From assembly GCF_000445125.1 (NCBI RefSeq), contig NZ_ATHL01000133.1, positions 1-44,335 of the forward strand: a DNA stretch of 44,335 bases, given 5' to 3'. Shown here one piece after another: positions 16,999 to 25,433 of the stretch. The position numbers and the translations under genes are program-made. Under the pieces are notes generated by a model. The model searched no databases. It had not been told where the DNA came from and was given only the letters and a program-made list of their open reading frames with translations. This DNA comes from Novosphingobium lindaniclasticum LE124. Its GTDB lineage: Bacteria > Pseudomonadota > Alphaproteobacteria > Sphingomonadales > Sphingomonadaceae. Every line of letters begins with the position of its first letter. Positions within the stretch are counted from its first letter, which is position 1.

Positions 16999-17611
16999 AC
17001 GCGTCATCCATCTGGTCGACGACGAGGAGAGCATCCGCAAGGCGGCGAGCTTTGCGCTCAAGACCGCGGGCTACGACGTCGTGACCTATGCCTCGGGCGT
17101 GGAGTTTCTCAAGGAGGCGAAGTCGGCGGCCGTCGGCTGCGTCATCCTCGACGTGCGCATGCCCGAGATGGACGGTCTCGAGGTTCAGGCCGCCATGGCA
17201 GCACGCGGGGTCAATATGCCGGTCATCGTCCTGACCGGCCATGGCGACGTGTCGGTTGCGGTGCAGGCCATGAAAGGCGGCGCGGTCGACTTTCTCGAGA
17301 AGCCCTTCGAGAAAGCCGCCCTGCTCGGCGCCGTCAGCCGCGCGTTCGCGCGTCTCGACGATGTCGACTTTCGCACTCTGGAAACCTCTGAAGCCGGCGT
17401 GCGGGTCGCTGCACTGACGCCCCGGGAGCGTGAAGTGCTGGAAGGGCTGGCGAACGGCCTGCCCAATAAGACGATCGCCTATGACCTGGGCTGTTCATCG
17501 CGAACGGTCGAGGTCCATCGCGCGAGCCTGATGGCCAAGCTCGAGGTCCGCAATTTGTCCGAAGCCCTGCGGATCGCCTTTGCCGCGGGCATGGGCCGCA
17601 AGCCGAAGTGA
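16988..17611 (+). CDS. fixJ: FixJ-type response regulator
   Basis: A 207-residue regulator from the ATG at 16988, chosen because GAGGAGGA stands directly upstream and the start lies inside the kinase gene end (11-base overlap). Receiver domain about 5-120 with phospho-acceptor D55 (VILDVRMPEMDG), T/K signature residues (LTGHGD, FLEKPFEK) and C-terminal LuxR-type HTH (LTPREREVLEGLANGLPNKTIAYDLG...RTVEVHRASLMAKL). It is predicted to be phosphorylated by the adjacent FixL-like kinase and to activate transcription, classically of fixK-like genes; no fixK is seen in this window. Confidence 0.9.
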   Translation: MGDRRVIHLVDDEESIRKAASFALKTAGYDVVTYASGVEFLKEAKSAAVGCVILDVRMPEMDGLEVQAAMAARGVNMPVIVLTGHGDVSVAVQAMKGGAVDFLEKPFEKAALLGAVSRAFARLDDVDFRTLETSEAGVRVAALTPREREVLEGLANGLPNKTIAYDLGCSSRTVEVHRASLMAKLEVRNLSEALRIAFAAGMGRKPK

Positions 17612-17647
17612 CTGCGACCTCTACGTAGCGACGGGACGAGGCGCGAT

Positions 17648-18100
17648 ATGCGATCGATGGTGCAATCGTCACACGGGTGTCCGCTTCTCGCAATGCCATC
17701 GGTCCGTTCCACTCAGCATGATGGCAGATACACCATCCTCGTCTCCGACGACGATCCCGGCGTGCGGCGTGGCCTCCAGCTGCTGCTGAGATCGCGCGGC
17801 TATGCCGTGTGGGGATATACGACCGGCCACGCGCTGTTGGCCGACCCCCGCGCGAAGGAGGCAGACTGCGTCATCCTCGACTATCGCATGCCCGACATCG
17901 ACGGATTCGCGATGCTGCGTCACCTTCGCGAGATCGGATGGTCGGGACGCGCCATCATGATCTCAGGCTTTCACGACACGCTGCTGGCCTGGCGGGCCGC
18001 CGAGGCGGGCTTCGATCACGTTCTCGCAAAGCCTTTGATCGGCAGGGCTTTGCTCGATGCGTTGGACCGGCACCGCGCCGAGGTTCTGCGAAAGCATTGA
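17648..18100 (+). CDS. Single-domain (CheY-like) response regulator
   Basis: A 150-residue protein made of one receiver domain (about 28-145) and no output domain. Acidic pocket D34-D36 (SDDDPGVR), phospho-acceptor D78 (CVILDYRMPDIDG), S110 in MISGFHD and K127-P128 (LAKPL). The true start could be one of three ATGs (17648, 17657 or 17693), because the first 27 residues are not receiver-like. It follows fixJ by 36 bases. Such proteins often tune phosphate flow, for instance as a sink for the FixL kinase; that role is inferred from position. Confidence 0.8.
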   Translation: MRSMVQSSHGCPLLAMPSVRSTQHDGRYTILVSDDDPGVRRGLQLLLRSRGYAVWGYTTGHALLADPRAKEADCVILDYRMPDIDGFAMLRHLREIGWSGRAIMISGFHDTLLAWRAAEAGFDHVLAKPLIGRALLDALDRHRAEVLRKH

Positions 18101-18162
18101 GTTATGGCGGCCGGCCCCCGGCAGCCTCAGCCCGGCGCGATGTGGAAAGCCGATCTGCGCCG

Positions 18163-18670
18163 TCAAAGCCAGTGGCTACGTTTGAACCGGATGTAGAGCC
18201 CAATGCAGACCGCAGCGATGACGCCGAGGATGACGAAATATCCCCATTGCGTCTTCAGTTCGGGCATATTCTCGAAATTCATGCCGTAGATTCCGGCAAT
18301 CGCGGTAGGCACCGCGAGGATCGCAGCCCGGGCGGCAAGCTAACGGGTGATCGCACCTTGGCGCTGCTGTTCGAGCAGGTGACTCGCCTCGAACACCGAG
18401 ATCAGGATGTCGCGGATGCCGGTGATGGCGCTCTCAACCCTGAGCATGTGATCGTCGAGCTTCGAAATCTGGTGGCCGTTGTCGGCACCTTCCATGGCAA
18501 GCGGGTGAAGGCCGTAATTCCCGGCGATGTCGGCAAGTTCTGTTTCGCTGGGCTGGGACATTTTGATCCACACGAAGTCATCCTTGCCGACGTGCTCGCA
18601 CGCCGGATCGATCAGGGTCGCCGGCCGTAGCCGTTTGCCATTGTGACAAAGAACGGCGGCGGCGACCGGA
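18163..18670 (-). pseudogene. Disrupted CorA-type magnesium/cobalt transporter
   Basis: The minus strand encodes CorA-like segments. The C-terminal part has the signature YGMNFENMPEL plus the last membrane helix and basic tail. In front lies ISVFEASHLLEQQRQGAITR, and further up an N-terminal piece (VAAAVLCHNGKRLRPATL...GLHPLAMEGADNGHQISKL). Two lesions are visible: the expected Lys after GAITR is a TAG stop (18342-18340), and the middle of the protein is missing between SKL and DDHMLRVESAITGI. It cannot make a working channel. No clear start codon remains. Confidence 0.85.
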
Positions 18671-19076
18671 AGCCGTGTGCCTCGCCTATTGAGACGCGCG
18701 CACAAACACTCGTCATTCTTCAAGCCCAATCGCAGGAAGAAGAAGGCGGCGCGCAGCAATTCGAGCGAGAGCTTATAGAAAATGCGGCGGAGCGTTGGGT
18801 TTCGCAGAAGGCCGCTCCCGTTCATGACGCGCGTGGCTGGGCGGCGCGCTGCCACATCAAGGGCACGCAGACTGCGAAGGTCTGCGCACCCTTGATTGGC
18901 GACCGCGAGGGTTTTCCTCTCTTGCGATGGTACCAAGCGATTGCCCGTGTGGCGCCTCTGCAATCGTGTCGGATGACTATACCTAAGTATCGGATAACGG
19001 CGCTGACGACAGGGTTGCCGGGCCCCGGTGAGGCGCGTCGCACCGCGCGGAGACGAAAGCTGGAAGACGGAAAAGC
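18671..19076. other. Stretch without an identifiable gene
   Basis: About 400 bases between the corA remnant and the SDR gene. Frames are open on both strands but none has recognisable protein sequence or a convincing start. The minus-strand frame just upstream of corA (segment with LSLELLRAAFFFLRLGL) could be further decayed coding DNA. A near-palindrome at 18978-18991 is listed separately. Confidence 0.4.
18978..18991. repeat. Near-palindrome TATACCTAAGTATC
   Basis: It resembles the perfect palindrome TATACCTAGGTATA at 20953-20966, differing at two positions. It sits just beyond the 3' end of the SDR gene. AT-rich palindromes stand out in this GC-rich DNA and may be operators; no partner protein is known. 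Confidence 0.35.
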
Positions 19077-19907
19077 TCAACTGTCGAAAGCGACCGAGCG
19101 CGCGAGCGCTTCCTGGGACTGCAGAAAGGCGAGCCGCGATTGCAGCGCCGCCTGGACAACGCCGAAAGCGTCACCCCCCAGAGTCACGCGCAGCGGCGGA
19201 TGGTCGCTGGTTGCGACATCAACGATCGCTTGCGCGATCTTTTGCGGGTCGAGCGTGTAGAGCTCGTTTCCGGCGGTCTCGAACATCTTGCGGATATGGC
19301 CGGCGGGCGTATCGCGATACGCGGCGATCTCGCTGGCGAATTGCAGATTGTGGCTGAAGCTGGTGCGCGCCCCGCCCGGCTCGATCAGTGTCACGAACAG
19401 GTTGAAGGGTTCAAGCTCCTGGTGGAGGCATTCGCTGAAGCCCTCCAGGCCCCATTTGGCCACATGATAGAGACTGCTCGTCGGAAGCGAGCCCTGACCA
19501 CTAGCGCTGGAGATCTGGATGATCCGGCCGCTCCCGCGCAGCCGCATGGCGGGGACAAAGGCGCGGGTGATGTGGATGGGCGCCATGAGATTGAGCGCGA
19601 TCTGGCCTTCGACCTCGGCGTCCGACATCTCTTCGGTGGCGCCGATCACGCCGCCGCCGGCGTTGTTGACCAGAATATCGACGGGTCGACGCGCCTGCGC
19701 CCGGGCCACGACCGCAGCAATATCGTCCTTGACCGTGACGTCGAGCGCTTCGACGCGCAGCTGGCTCGGATATTTCGCCGCGAGATCATCGAGGCTTTCG
19801 GGCTTGCGGGCCGTCGCGGTAAGGTCGTCGCCAGCGGCCAGGATCAGTTCGGCCAGATGGCGGCCGATGCCGCTGGACGCGCCCGTGAGAAACCAGTGAT
19901 TGGACAT
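19077..19907 (-). CDS. SDR-family NAD(P)-dependent oxidoreductase
   Basis: A 276-residue classical short-chain dehydrogenase. Cofactor motif TGASSGIG (residues 8-15), NNAGG (about 85-89) and catalytic Ser (ISSASG) with YHVAK about 150-155. It reduces or oxidises a small carbonyl or alcohol compound; the substrate is unknown. The C-terminal extension of about 60 residues is common in this SDR subgroup. It is divergent from the TetR gene over a 69-base spacer that holds a TetR-type operator, so it is very likely that repressor's target. Confidence 0.88.
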   Translation of the reverse strand: MSNHWFLTGASSGIGRHLAELILAAGDDLTATARKPESLDDLAAKYPSQLRVEALDVTVKDDIAAVVARAQARRPVDILVNNAGGGVIGATEEMSDAEVEGQIALNLMAPIHITRAFVPAMRLRGSGRIIQISSASGQGSLPTSSLYHVAKWGLEGFSECLHQELEPFNLFVTLIEPGGARTSFSHNLQFASEIAAYRDTPAGHIRKMFETAGNELYTLDPQKIAQAIVDVATSDHPPLRVTLGGDAFGVVQAALQSRLAFLQSQEALARSVAFDS

Positions 19908-19922
19908 ATGTTACTCCATATA

Positions 19923-19940
19923 TTACCAACTGGTAGGTAA
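19923..19940. promoter_or_regulatory. TetR-type operator in the SDR/tetR divergent spacer
   Basis: TTACCAAC-TG-GTAGGTAA is an inverted repeat with half-sites agreeing at 7 of 8 positions. It lies midway between the two divergent start codons, where a TetR-family repressor would block both promoters. Confidence 0.65.
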
Positions 19941-19976
19941 CTTGAAACCTGGAATGCGTCAATGCTTGGAGGTGTG

Positions 19977-20543
19977 ATGAAGCAACGAACCCGGCGGAAT
20001 GCCGCACAGAGCCGCGAGACGCTCCTGGCTGCAGCGACCGAGGAGTTCGCGTCCCATGGGCTGGCGGGCGCGCGGATCGACCGGATTGCGCAGGCGGCGG
20101 GTATCAGCAAGCCGATGCTCTACACCTATTTCGGGGACAAGGAGGCGCTCTTCGATGCCGCGCTGACGCAGGAAGTGATGGACGCGGCGCAGGCCGATCG
20201 CTTCGATCCCAATGATCTTGAGGGTTATGCGGGGCGCACCTATGACTTGCTGGTCGAACGCCCGCGCCTGTGGAGGCTGCTGACCTGGCATCATTTGGAG
20301 CGTGGCCAGGATGTTCTGATGCTCCCGGCCGGCGAGGTCCTTCTCGGGGAGAAGCTGGACGGGATCGCAGCGGCGCAGGCCGAGGGGCGGATCGTCGCCG
20401 ACTTCACGCCCCTGGATGTCGTCCGGCTTGTCGCCGCCCTCACCCAGCTCTGGTGCATGACCGGAGCTGCACGCGACGCTGCCGAGCACGCGGCGCGCCG
20501 GGCGACGATCATGCGGGCGGTGGGGCGACTGCTGCGCGTGTGA
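19977..20543 (+). CDS. TetR/AcrR-family transcriptional repressor
   Basis: A 188-residue regulator. N-terminal HTH (about 8-58: SRETLLAAATEEFASHGLAGARIDRIAQAAGISKPMLYTYFGDKEALF) is typical TetR_N; the rest is a helical ligand-binding domain that cannot be matched to a ligand. The ATG at 19977 is chosen because GGAGG stands just before it; an in-frame ATG at 19962 would add five residues. It probably represses the divergent SDR gene and itself through the operator at 19923-19940. Confidence 0.88.
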   Translation: MKQRTRRNAAQSRETLLAAATEEFASHGLAGARIDRIAQAAGISKPMLYTYFGDKEALFDAALTQEVMDAAQADRFDPNDLEGYAGRTYDLLVERPRLWRLLTWHHLERGQDVLMLPAGEVLLGEKLDGIAAAQAEGRIVADFTPLDVVRLVAALTQLWCMTGAARDAAEHAARRATIMRAVGRLLRV

Positions 20544-21132
20544 TCGTGCGAGGCGCGAGCTGCACGCCCGCGCGCCGACCGGGACACAGCAAGCATTTTT
20601 CGCAACCTGCCGTACTGCCCAGCGGCAAAATCAGGGCGGCTCATGCACAAGCCGGCCTGTCGGCTCCGCGGATGCGATCGACGTTCGAGGACTGCGCCGC
20701 CACTGCCGAACCGGATTGGATCATCGCCAAGTGACCCAGTGGCTGCGCGACGATCTCAGGTCGCCGGACTCGTCGCACGACGTTTCGTCAGGAGTCGTTT
20801 CATCTGCCTCAAAAGGCGAACCTGCGGCTCAATCCGGAAGAAGGCGCGACACATCCAGGAAACGAGGATCAAATGCGGTCCGCATCGGTATTACTTTCCC
20901 TGGCGCGTGCAAGCTCAGCAAAGGACTAATGTTCCCGGAGCATCTCTAGCGCTATACCTAGGTATATCACGCCGACACCAATAACATGTGATCATGCCGC
21001 TTCGCATTCTTGCCGGCCAAATGTCCCGATCATCAAATCGAAGCGTGCGAGGCTGTATTACGATATGATATTCTATCTCCTATCTCAGCAGCTTTGCAAA
21101 TGAGCGCTCGCAAAAATATCTCTTCAGTCATG
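20544..21132. other. Long intergenic region upstream of the TonB receptor
   Basis: No gene is supported here. The first 400 bases are GC-rich with short open frames lacking family signatures. From about 20940 the DNA becomes AT-rich, as expected for a regulatory region, and it contains a perfect 14-bp palindrome at 20953-20966. The promoters proper follow at 21133 and 21221. Confidence 0.45.
20953..20966. repeat. Perfect 14-bp palindrome TATACCTAGGTATA
   Basis: A fully self-complementary 14-mer in an AT-rich segment, with a near-copy 2 kb to the left at 18978-18991. Its size and symmetry fit a dimeric repressor site. It is about 320 bases from the TonB receptor start, so it may serve another, unseen transcript. 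Confidence 0.45.
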
Positions 21133-21158
21133 AGGGTTCGACGTCTGGCGTGCGTATT
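21133..21158 (+). promoter_or_regulatory. Putative ECF-sigma promoter upstream of the TonB receptor
   Basis: AGGG (21133-21136), 15 bases, GCGTATT (21152-21158). It shares AGGGTTC and GTGCGTATT with the promoter of the sigma operon at 10374-10399. The predicted leader to the receptor ATG is about 115 bases and contains the HutC-like site. This would place the receptor in the local sigma regulon. Confidence 0.5.
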
Positions 21159-21220
21159 ATAGCTATATCTATGTCTAAATTTCACGAGAATAAGGTATTG
21201 GAAAAACAGGAAAAATACTG

Positions 21221-21249
21221 TTGACCTGTATATACAACTGATGTTGTCT
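21221..21249 (+). promoter_or_regulatory. Sigma-70-like promoter with HutC-type operator TGTATATACA
   Basis: TTGACC (21221-21226) with TTGTCT (21244-21249) at 17-bp spacing is a plausible promoter. The palindrome TGTATATACA (21227-21236) directly abuts the -35. It fits the TGTA-N2-TACA consensus reported for HutC-type regulators, and a HutC-type gene ends this cluster. Binding there would repress the receptor-PepSY operon. Confidence 0.6.
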
Positions 21250-21281
21250 GTGGCTGTTCTAAAACGTCAGGGGGATTGCAC

Positions 21282-23984
21282 ATGACCATCAGGATGGCCC
21301 TGCTCGGCAGCGCCGCCATCGTCGCGGGCTACGCCGCGCCGGCTCTCGCTCAGGCCGATCCGACACCGCAGCCAAAAGCACAAGTCCTGGGGGATGACAG
21401 CGACATCGTCGTTACCGGCTCACGAATCCGTCGGCAGGATCTGGCCGGGGTTGGACCGGCCACCGTGGTCACCGCCGAGCAGATCCAAAATACCGGCATC
21501 GTCAATATCGAAACCGCCTTGCAGCGTTTGCCGGCCAATGCCGGCTTCGCGGGCAACCAGACATCGGCCTACTGGACCAACAACGGTTATGGCACTGCTC
21601 AGGTCAATCTGCGCGGCCTCGGCATCAAGCGCACACTCGTGCTCCTCAACGGCCGACGCCTCGTCGCGGGCGGCACCGGCGCCAATTCCTCACCCGATCT
21701 CAACATGATCCCGGTCGTGGCGCTGGCACGCACCGATGTCCTCAAGGATGGCGCGTCCGCTATCTACGGGGCCGATGCCATGGCCGGCGTGGTCAACCTT
21801 GTCACGCGCACCGATTATGAAGGCCTGGGTCTCAGCGTCCGACAAGGCATTACCGAGCGCGGCGACGGCTCCGATCTCACCGCGGACCTACTTTGGGGCA
21901 TTCGCAACGATCGTGGCGGGTTCATGGCAGCAGTCACCTACCAGAAGACCAGCGCCGTCAACATGGCCTCGCGTGCGCCCTGCTCGCTCGCTGAAACGAC
22001 GCCGGGCTCGCTGAGCTGCGTCAACAGCGCCTCGACGATCGGCGGACGCGCGGTGCTGCCCAACGGCCAACAGATCAACTTCAACCAGGTACCCGGAGGG
22101 AACGGGAACTTCTACGAGCCTTACAGTCCCGCCAAGCACAACTTCAACTCGAACCCGTTTCTCAATGCGGTCAGCCCAGTCGAGCGCGTCAGCACGGCCT
22201 TCTTCGCGGACTATGCGCTGACCGACGGTATCCAGGCGTTCGGCGAGTTCCTCTATACGTTCCGCAAGTCGAATCAGATCGCGACACCCGGCACGCTGCG
22301 CAATCTCTCGATACCAGCCAGCAATCCGACCAATCCGACCGGCCAGAACCTGGTCCTGGCCCAGCGCCGCCTCGCCGAACCCGGCGCGCGCCACTTCTTC
22401 CAGGAGACCGATACCTGGCAAGGCACCTTCGGGCTGCGCGGCAAGCTGGCGAACGACTGGGCCTGGGAAGTCGCGGGCAGCTTCGGGCGTAACACGGCCG
22501 TCGACGGCTCGACCAACATCGCCAATCTCGAGCGCGTCGCGAACACGCTCGACAGGAGCAAATGCTCCAGCACGGCGGGCGCGGCCATCCCCTGCGGTGA
22601 CTATCTTGGGTTCGGAGACCTGACACCTCAGGTTCTGGATTATATTCTGTTCACCTCGCGCGATCGCGGAGGCAACGAACTCGGCACGGTCACGGCTGAC
22701 CTCAACGGCGATCTCTTCTCCCTTCCAGCCGGCGCGGTGTCCTTCGCCACCGGCGTGGTCTATCGGCGCGAAAAAGGCTGGCGCGATCCCGACCCGTTGA
22801 CGGTGCTCGGCGTGGCGAACGTCAATCAGCAGGATCCTATTTCGGGCTCGAGCACCGCCAAGGAAGCCTATCTCGAGCTATCGGTGCCGGTGCTTGCCAA
22901 CACAGCTTTCGCCAAGGCGCTCACGCTCGATGGCGCAGTCCGCTACTCAGACTATAATCTCTTCGGGAGCGACTGGAATTACAAGCTCAGTGCCGACTGG
23001 GTAGTCAATGACAGCATCCGTCTGCGCGGCACTTATGGGACGGGCTTTCGCATTCCCAACGTGCCGGAGCTTTTCGGCGGCGTCTCGGAAGGCAATCTGA
23101 CCACGACCGATCCCTGCTCGCGCTACACCTCCAGCGGCAACGTGACCTTGATCGCCAATTGTCAGGCGTCCGGTGTGCCGGCCAACTATACGCAGCTCGG
23201 CACCACGATCCTCACCACAGTGGGCGGTAACCAGAGCCTTCGGCCCGAAAGCTCCACGACCTGGACCGTTGGTACGGTGATATCGCCGCGCGGCATCATC
23301 CCAGGGTTGTCGCTGACGGCAGACTGGTTCGACATCAAGATCAAGGACGCGATCCGGGCCATTCCCGGCTCGACCAAGCTCGCAGTCTGCTATGCGAGCC
23401 AGAACCTGTCGCACCCGTTCTGCAGCGACTTTACGCGCAGCGCGCTGACCGGCGAGGTCACTTACCTCTCCGCCCAGCCCATCAACACCGGCCGCGAGGA
23501 GATGAATGGTCTCGATCTGGGTCTGGTGTACAGTGGTGCGGTGGGCGAGGTGAAGATCTCCTTGGATCTCAACATGACCTATCTCAACAAATATGTCGTA
23601 AACCCCTTCCCCGGCGGCGCGCCGATCTATTTCGACGGGTTTATCGGGGGCGGCAATGGCGGCTATCCGAAATGGCGTGGTTATGGCGTGCTGACGGCGG
23701 AAAAGGACGGCATCAGCGCGACCTGGTCGACACAATGGATCGGCAAGGCGACCGACTTCAACGCATCGGCCGGCGACATCGGCTACCGCACGCCGAACGT
23801 CTTCTACCACAATCTTCAGCTTGCCTTCGCGATCGACGAGAAGACACGTTTCCAGATCGGGGCCGATAATCTGTTCGACCGCAAGGCGCCCTATATCCAG
23901 AGCTTCACCGATGCCAACACCGACACGATGACCTATGATCTGCTCGGACGGCGCTTCTACGCCGGCTTCCGAACCGCGTTCTGA
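21282..23984 (+). CDS. TonB-dependent outer-membrane receptor
   Basis: A 900-residue receptor from the ATG at 21282 (AGGGGGAT upstream; a TTG six bases earlier is less likely). Signal peptide (1-24, ALA|Q), a TonB-box-like DSDIVVTGSRI (about 39-49), a plug domain (VNLRGLGIKRTLVLLNGRR; DGASAIYGADAMAGVVNLVT) and a long C-terminal beta-barrel ending YAGFRTAF with a terminal Phe. It imports an unknown ligand using TonB energy. It is followed 10 bases later by two PepSY membrane proteins, an arrangement seen for ferric-siderophore receptors with their reductases; here a copper chelate or a histidine-type ligand is also conceivable given the regulator. Confidence 0.92.
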   Translation: MTIRMALLGSAAIVAGYAAPALAQADPTPQPKAQVLGDDSDIVVTGSRIRRQDLAGVGPATVVTAEQIQNTGIVNIETALQRLPANAGFAGNQTSAYWTNNGYGTAQVNLRGLGIKRTLVLLNGRRLVAGGTGANSSPDLNMIPVVALARTDVLKDGASAIYGADAMAGVVNLVTRTDYEGLGLSVRQGITERGDGSDLTADLLWGIRNDRGGFMAAVTYQKTSAVNMASRAPCSLAETTPGSLSCVNSASTIGGRAVLPNGQQINFNQVPGGNGNFYEPYSPAKHNFNSNPFLNAVSPVERVSTAFFADYALTDGIQAFGEFLYTFRKSNQIATPGTLRNLSIPASNPTNPTGQNLVLAQRRLAEPGARHFFQETDTWQGTFGLRGKLANDWAWEVAGSFGRNTAVDGSTNIANLERVANTLDRSKCSSTAGAAIPCGDYLGFGDLTPQVLDYILFTSRDRGGNELGTVTADLNGDLFSLPAGAVSFATGVVYRREKGWRDPDPLTVLGVANVNQQDPISGSSTAKEAYLELSVPVLANTAFAKALTLDGAVRYSDYNLFGSDWNYKLSADWVVNDSIRLRGTYGTGFRIPNVPELFGGVSEGNLTTTDPCSRYTSSGNVTLIANCQASGVPANYTQLGTTILTTVGGNQSLRPESSTTWTVGTVISPRGIIPGLSLTADWFDIKIKDAIRAIPGSTKLAVCYASQNLSHPFCSDFTRSALTGEVTYLSAQPINTGREEMNGLDLGLVYSGAVGEVKISLDLNMTYLNKYVVNPFPGGAPIYFDGFIGGGNGGYPKWRGYGVLTAEKDGISATWSTQWIGKATDFNASAGDIGYRTPNVFYHNLQLAFAIDEKTRFQIGADNLFDRKAPYIQSFTDANTDTMTYDLLGRRFYAGFRTAF

Positions 23985-23994
23985 AGGGCAGCAC

Positions 23995-24699
23995 ATGGCA
24001 ATTCGCTGGCCTTTGGTCATCCGCCGGACGCACAAGTGGCTGGCCCTGATCGTCGGCGTCCAGGTTCTGCTCTGGACGCTGACCGGCTTCTATATGGTGG
24101 CCGTCCATATCGACATCATCCATGGCGACGATCTGGTCCGCCCACCGGTCGTCGCCCCCATCGACCTTGCGAGCTTCGTCCCGCCGGCGCGGATTGTTCA
24201 ATCGGCTCCCGACGCGTCCGAGATCCGCCTGCAACGGTTCATGAATCAGCCCGTCTGGCGCGCGCAGACCCCGGCTGGTCCAAGACTCTTCGATGCAGGT
24301 TCGGGACAGCCCATCCCCGATTTGAGCGAGGCACAAATCCGCGCCGCCGCTCGGCGCATCTACAGCGGCACCGGGGACATCGTCGCAGCCCGGCTGCTGA
24401 CGACGGCGCCACTGGAAATGCAGGCGCGCAAGCCTCCCTATTGGCAGGTCGAATTCGATGCCTGGAACCGGCCAACCCTGTATCTCTCTCCGCAGACCGG
24501 TGAGCTGATCTCGCGCCGCCATGCGCTGTGGCGCGTGTTCGATTTCGCGTGGATGCTGCACATCATGGACTATGACGATCGCTCCGACGTCAACAATCCG
24601 CTGCTGCGCGTGGCGACCTGGAGTGCCCTTGCCATGGCGCTGGCCGGGGCTTGGCTGCTGCTTTGGTCGTTCCCGCGGCGCAGGAAGAAGAAGGCATGA
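23995..24699 (+). CDS. PepSY-domain membrane protein (first of pair)
   Basis: A 234-residue inner-membrane protein from the ATG at 23995. N-terminal helix (about 12-36, HKWLALIVGVQVLLWTLTGFYMV) preceded by RRTHKW, a periplasmic PepSY-like domain, and a C-terminal helix (about 205-226) with basic tail RRRKKKA. The HKW and DFAWMLHIMDYDDR motifs are those of PepSY_TM proteins, some of which act as siderophore or flavin-linked metal reductases with haem-binding His. It begins 10 bases after the receptor and overlaps the next PepSY gene as ATGA, so the three are one operon. Confidence 0.85.
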   Translation: MAIRWPLVIRRTHKWLALIVGVQVLLWTLTGFYMVAVHIDIIHGDDLVRPPVVAPIDLASFVPPARIVQSAPDASEIRLQRFMNQPVWRAQTPAGPRLFDAGSGQPIPDLSEAQIRAAARRIYSGTGDIVAARLLTTAPLEMQARKPPYWQVEFDAWNRPTLYLSPQTGELISRRHALWRVFDFAWMLHIMDYDDRSDVNNPLLRVATWSALAMALAGAWLLLWSFPRRRKKKA

Positions 24700-25430
24700 A
24701 GAAAATCCGGTTCACCCCGCTCTTTTTTCGGCGCATCCACAAATGGGTCGGCCTGATCCTGGGCGTGCAGTTTCTCCTTTGGGCTCTGAGCGGCTCGATG
24801 ATGGCCTTGCTCGATCAGGAGAAGGTCGGCGGACACAGTGCGCAGGCCAGCCATCAGCACGCCCTACCTGCCGGTGACTATATTGCGCCGGCAAAGCTCG
24901 CTCTTGATGGTCCCGTGCTCGGCATCGCCTTGCGGTCCCTTGCCACACGCCGCGTCTACGAGCTTCGATCCACCACGGGCACGCGGCTAATCGACGCGAC
25001 GAGCGGCGCCCCGGTTCGGGTCGACGAGCAGGTCGCGCGCGACGTCGCGACGATGGTGAATGAAGCACCGATCCGCAAGGCAACGTTGCTCGCCGAACCG
25101 AATGTGGAAGCGCGCGAGCACGAAGGCACCATGTGGCGACTGGATTTCGCGGACGCAGAGAACAGCAGCGCCTACATCTCCGCCGACACCGGCCGATTCC
25201 TGGTCATGCGCGGCGACACATGGCGCACCTGGGATTTCTTCTGGATGCTCCACAATATGGACTATGTGAACCGCACCAGCTTCAATCACCCGCTGATCGT
25301 CTTCGTTGCGTTCGGTACTTTGTGGCTGTCGGGGACGGGCTTCTACCTGCTGTTTAAGAGCTTCAGTCGCGCCGACGTGCGATGGTTGCGGCGCAGGCGC
25401 AAATCGGCCGTCAAGTTGGGCGCGGGCTGA
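24696..25430 (+). CDS. PepSY-domain membrane protein (second of pair)
   Basis: A 244-residue relative of the preceding protein: RRIHKWVGLILGVQFLLWALSGSMMALLD at the N-terminus, periplasmic domain, then RTWDFFWMLHNMDYVNR and a C-terminal helix with a basic tail. Each protein of the pair has the two-helix half-unit layout; together they could form a heterodimer with four membrane helices and matching His residues (HKW and MLH). Reduction of an imported metal chelate is the likeliest role by analogy. The gene ends three bases before the convergent GntR gene. Confidence 0.85.
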   Translation: MKKIRFTPLFFRRIHKWVGLILGVQFLLWALSGSMMALLDQEKVGGHSAQASHQHALPAGDYIAPAKLALDGPVLGIALRSLATRRVYELRSTTGTRLIDATSGAPVRVDEQVARDVATMVNEAPIRKATLLAEPNVEAREHEGTMWRLDFADAENSSAYISADTGRFLVMRGDTWRTWDFFWMLHNMDYVNRTSFNHPLIVFVAFGTLWLSGTGFYLLFKSFSRADVRWLRRRRKSAVKLGAG

Positions 25431-25433
25431 TCG

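Noticed and set aside
18643..19260. Plus-strand frame across the corA upstream region and the SDR 3' end
   Set aside because: No start signal or family-like sequence, and it runs through the real SDR gene on the other strand.
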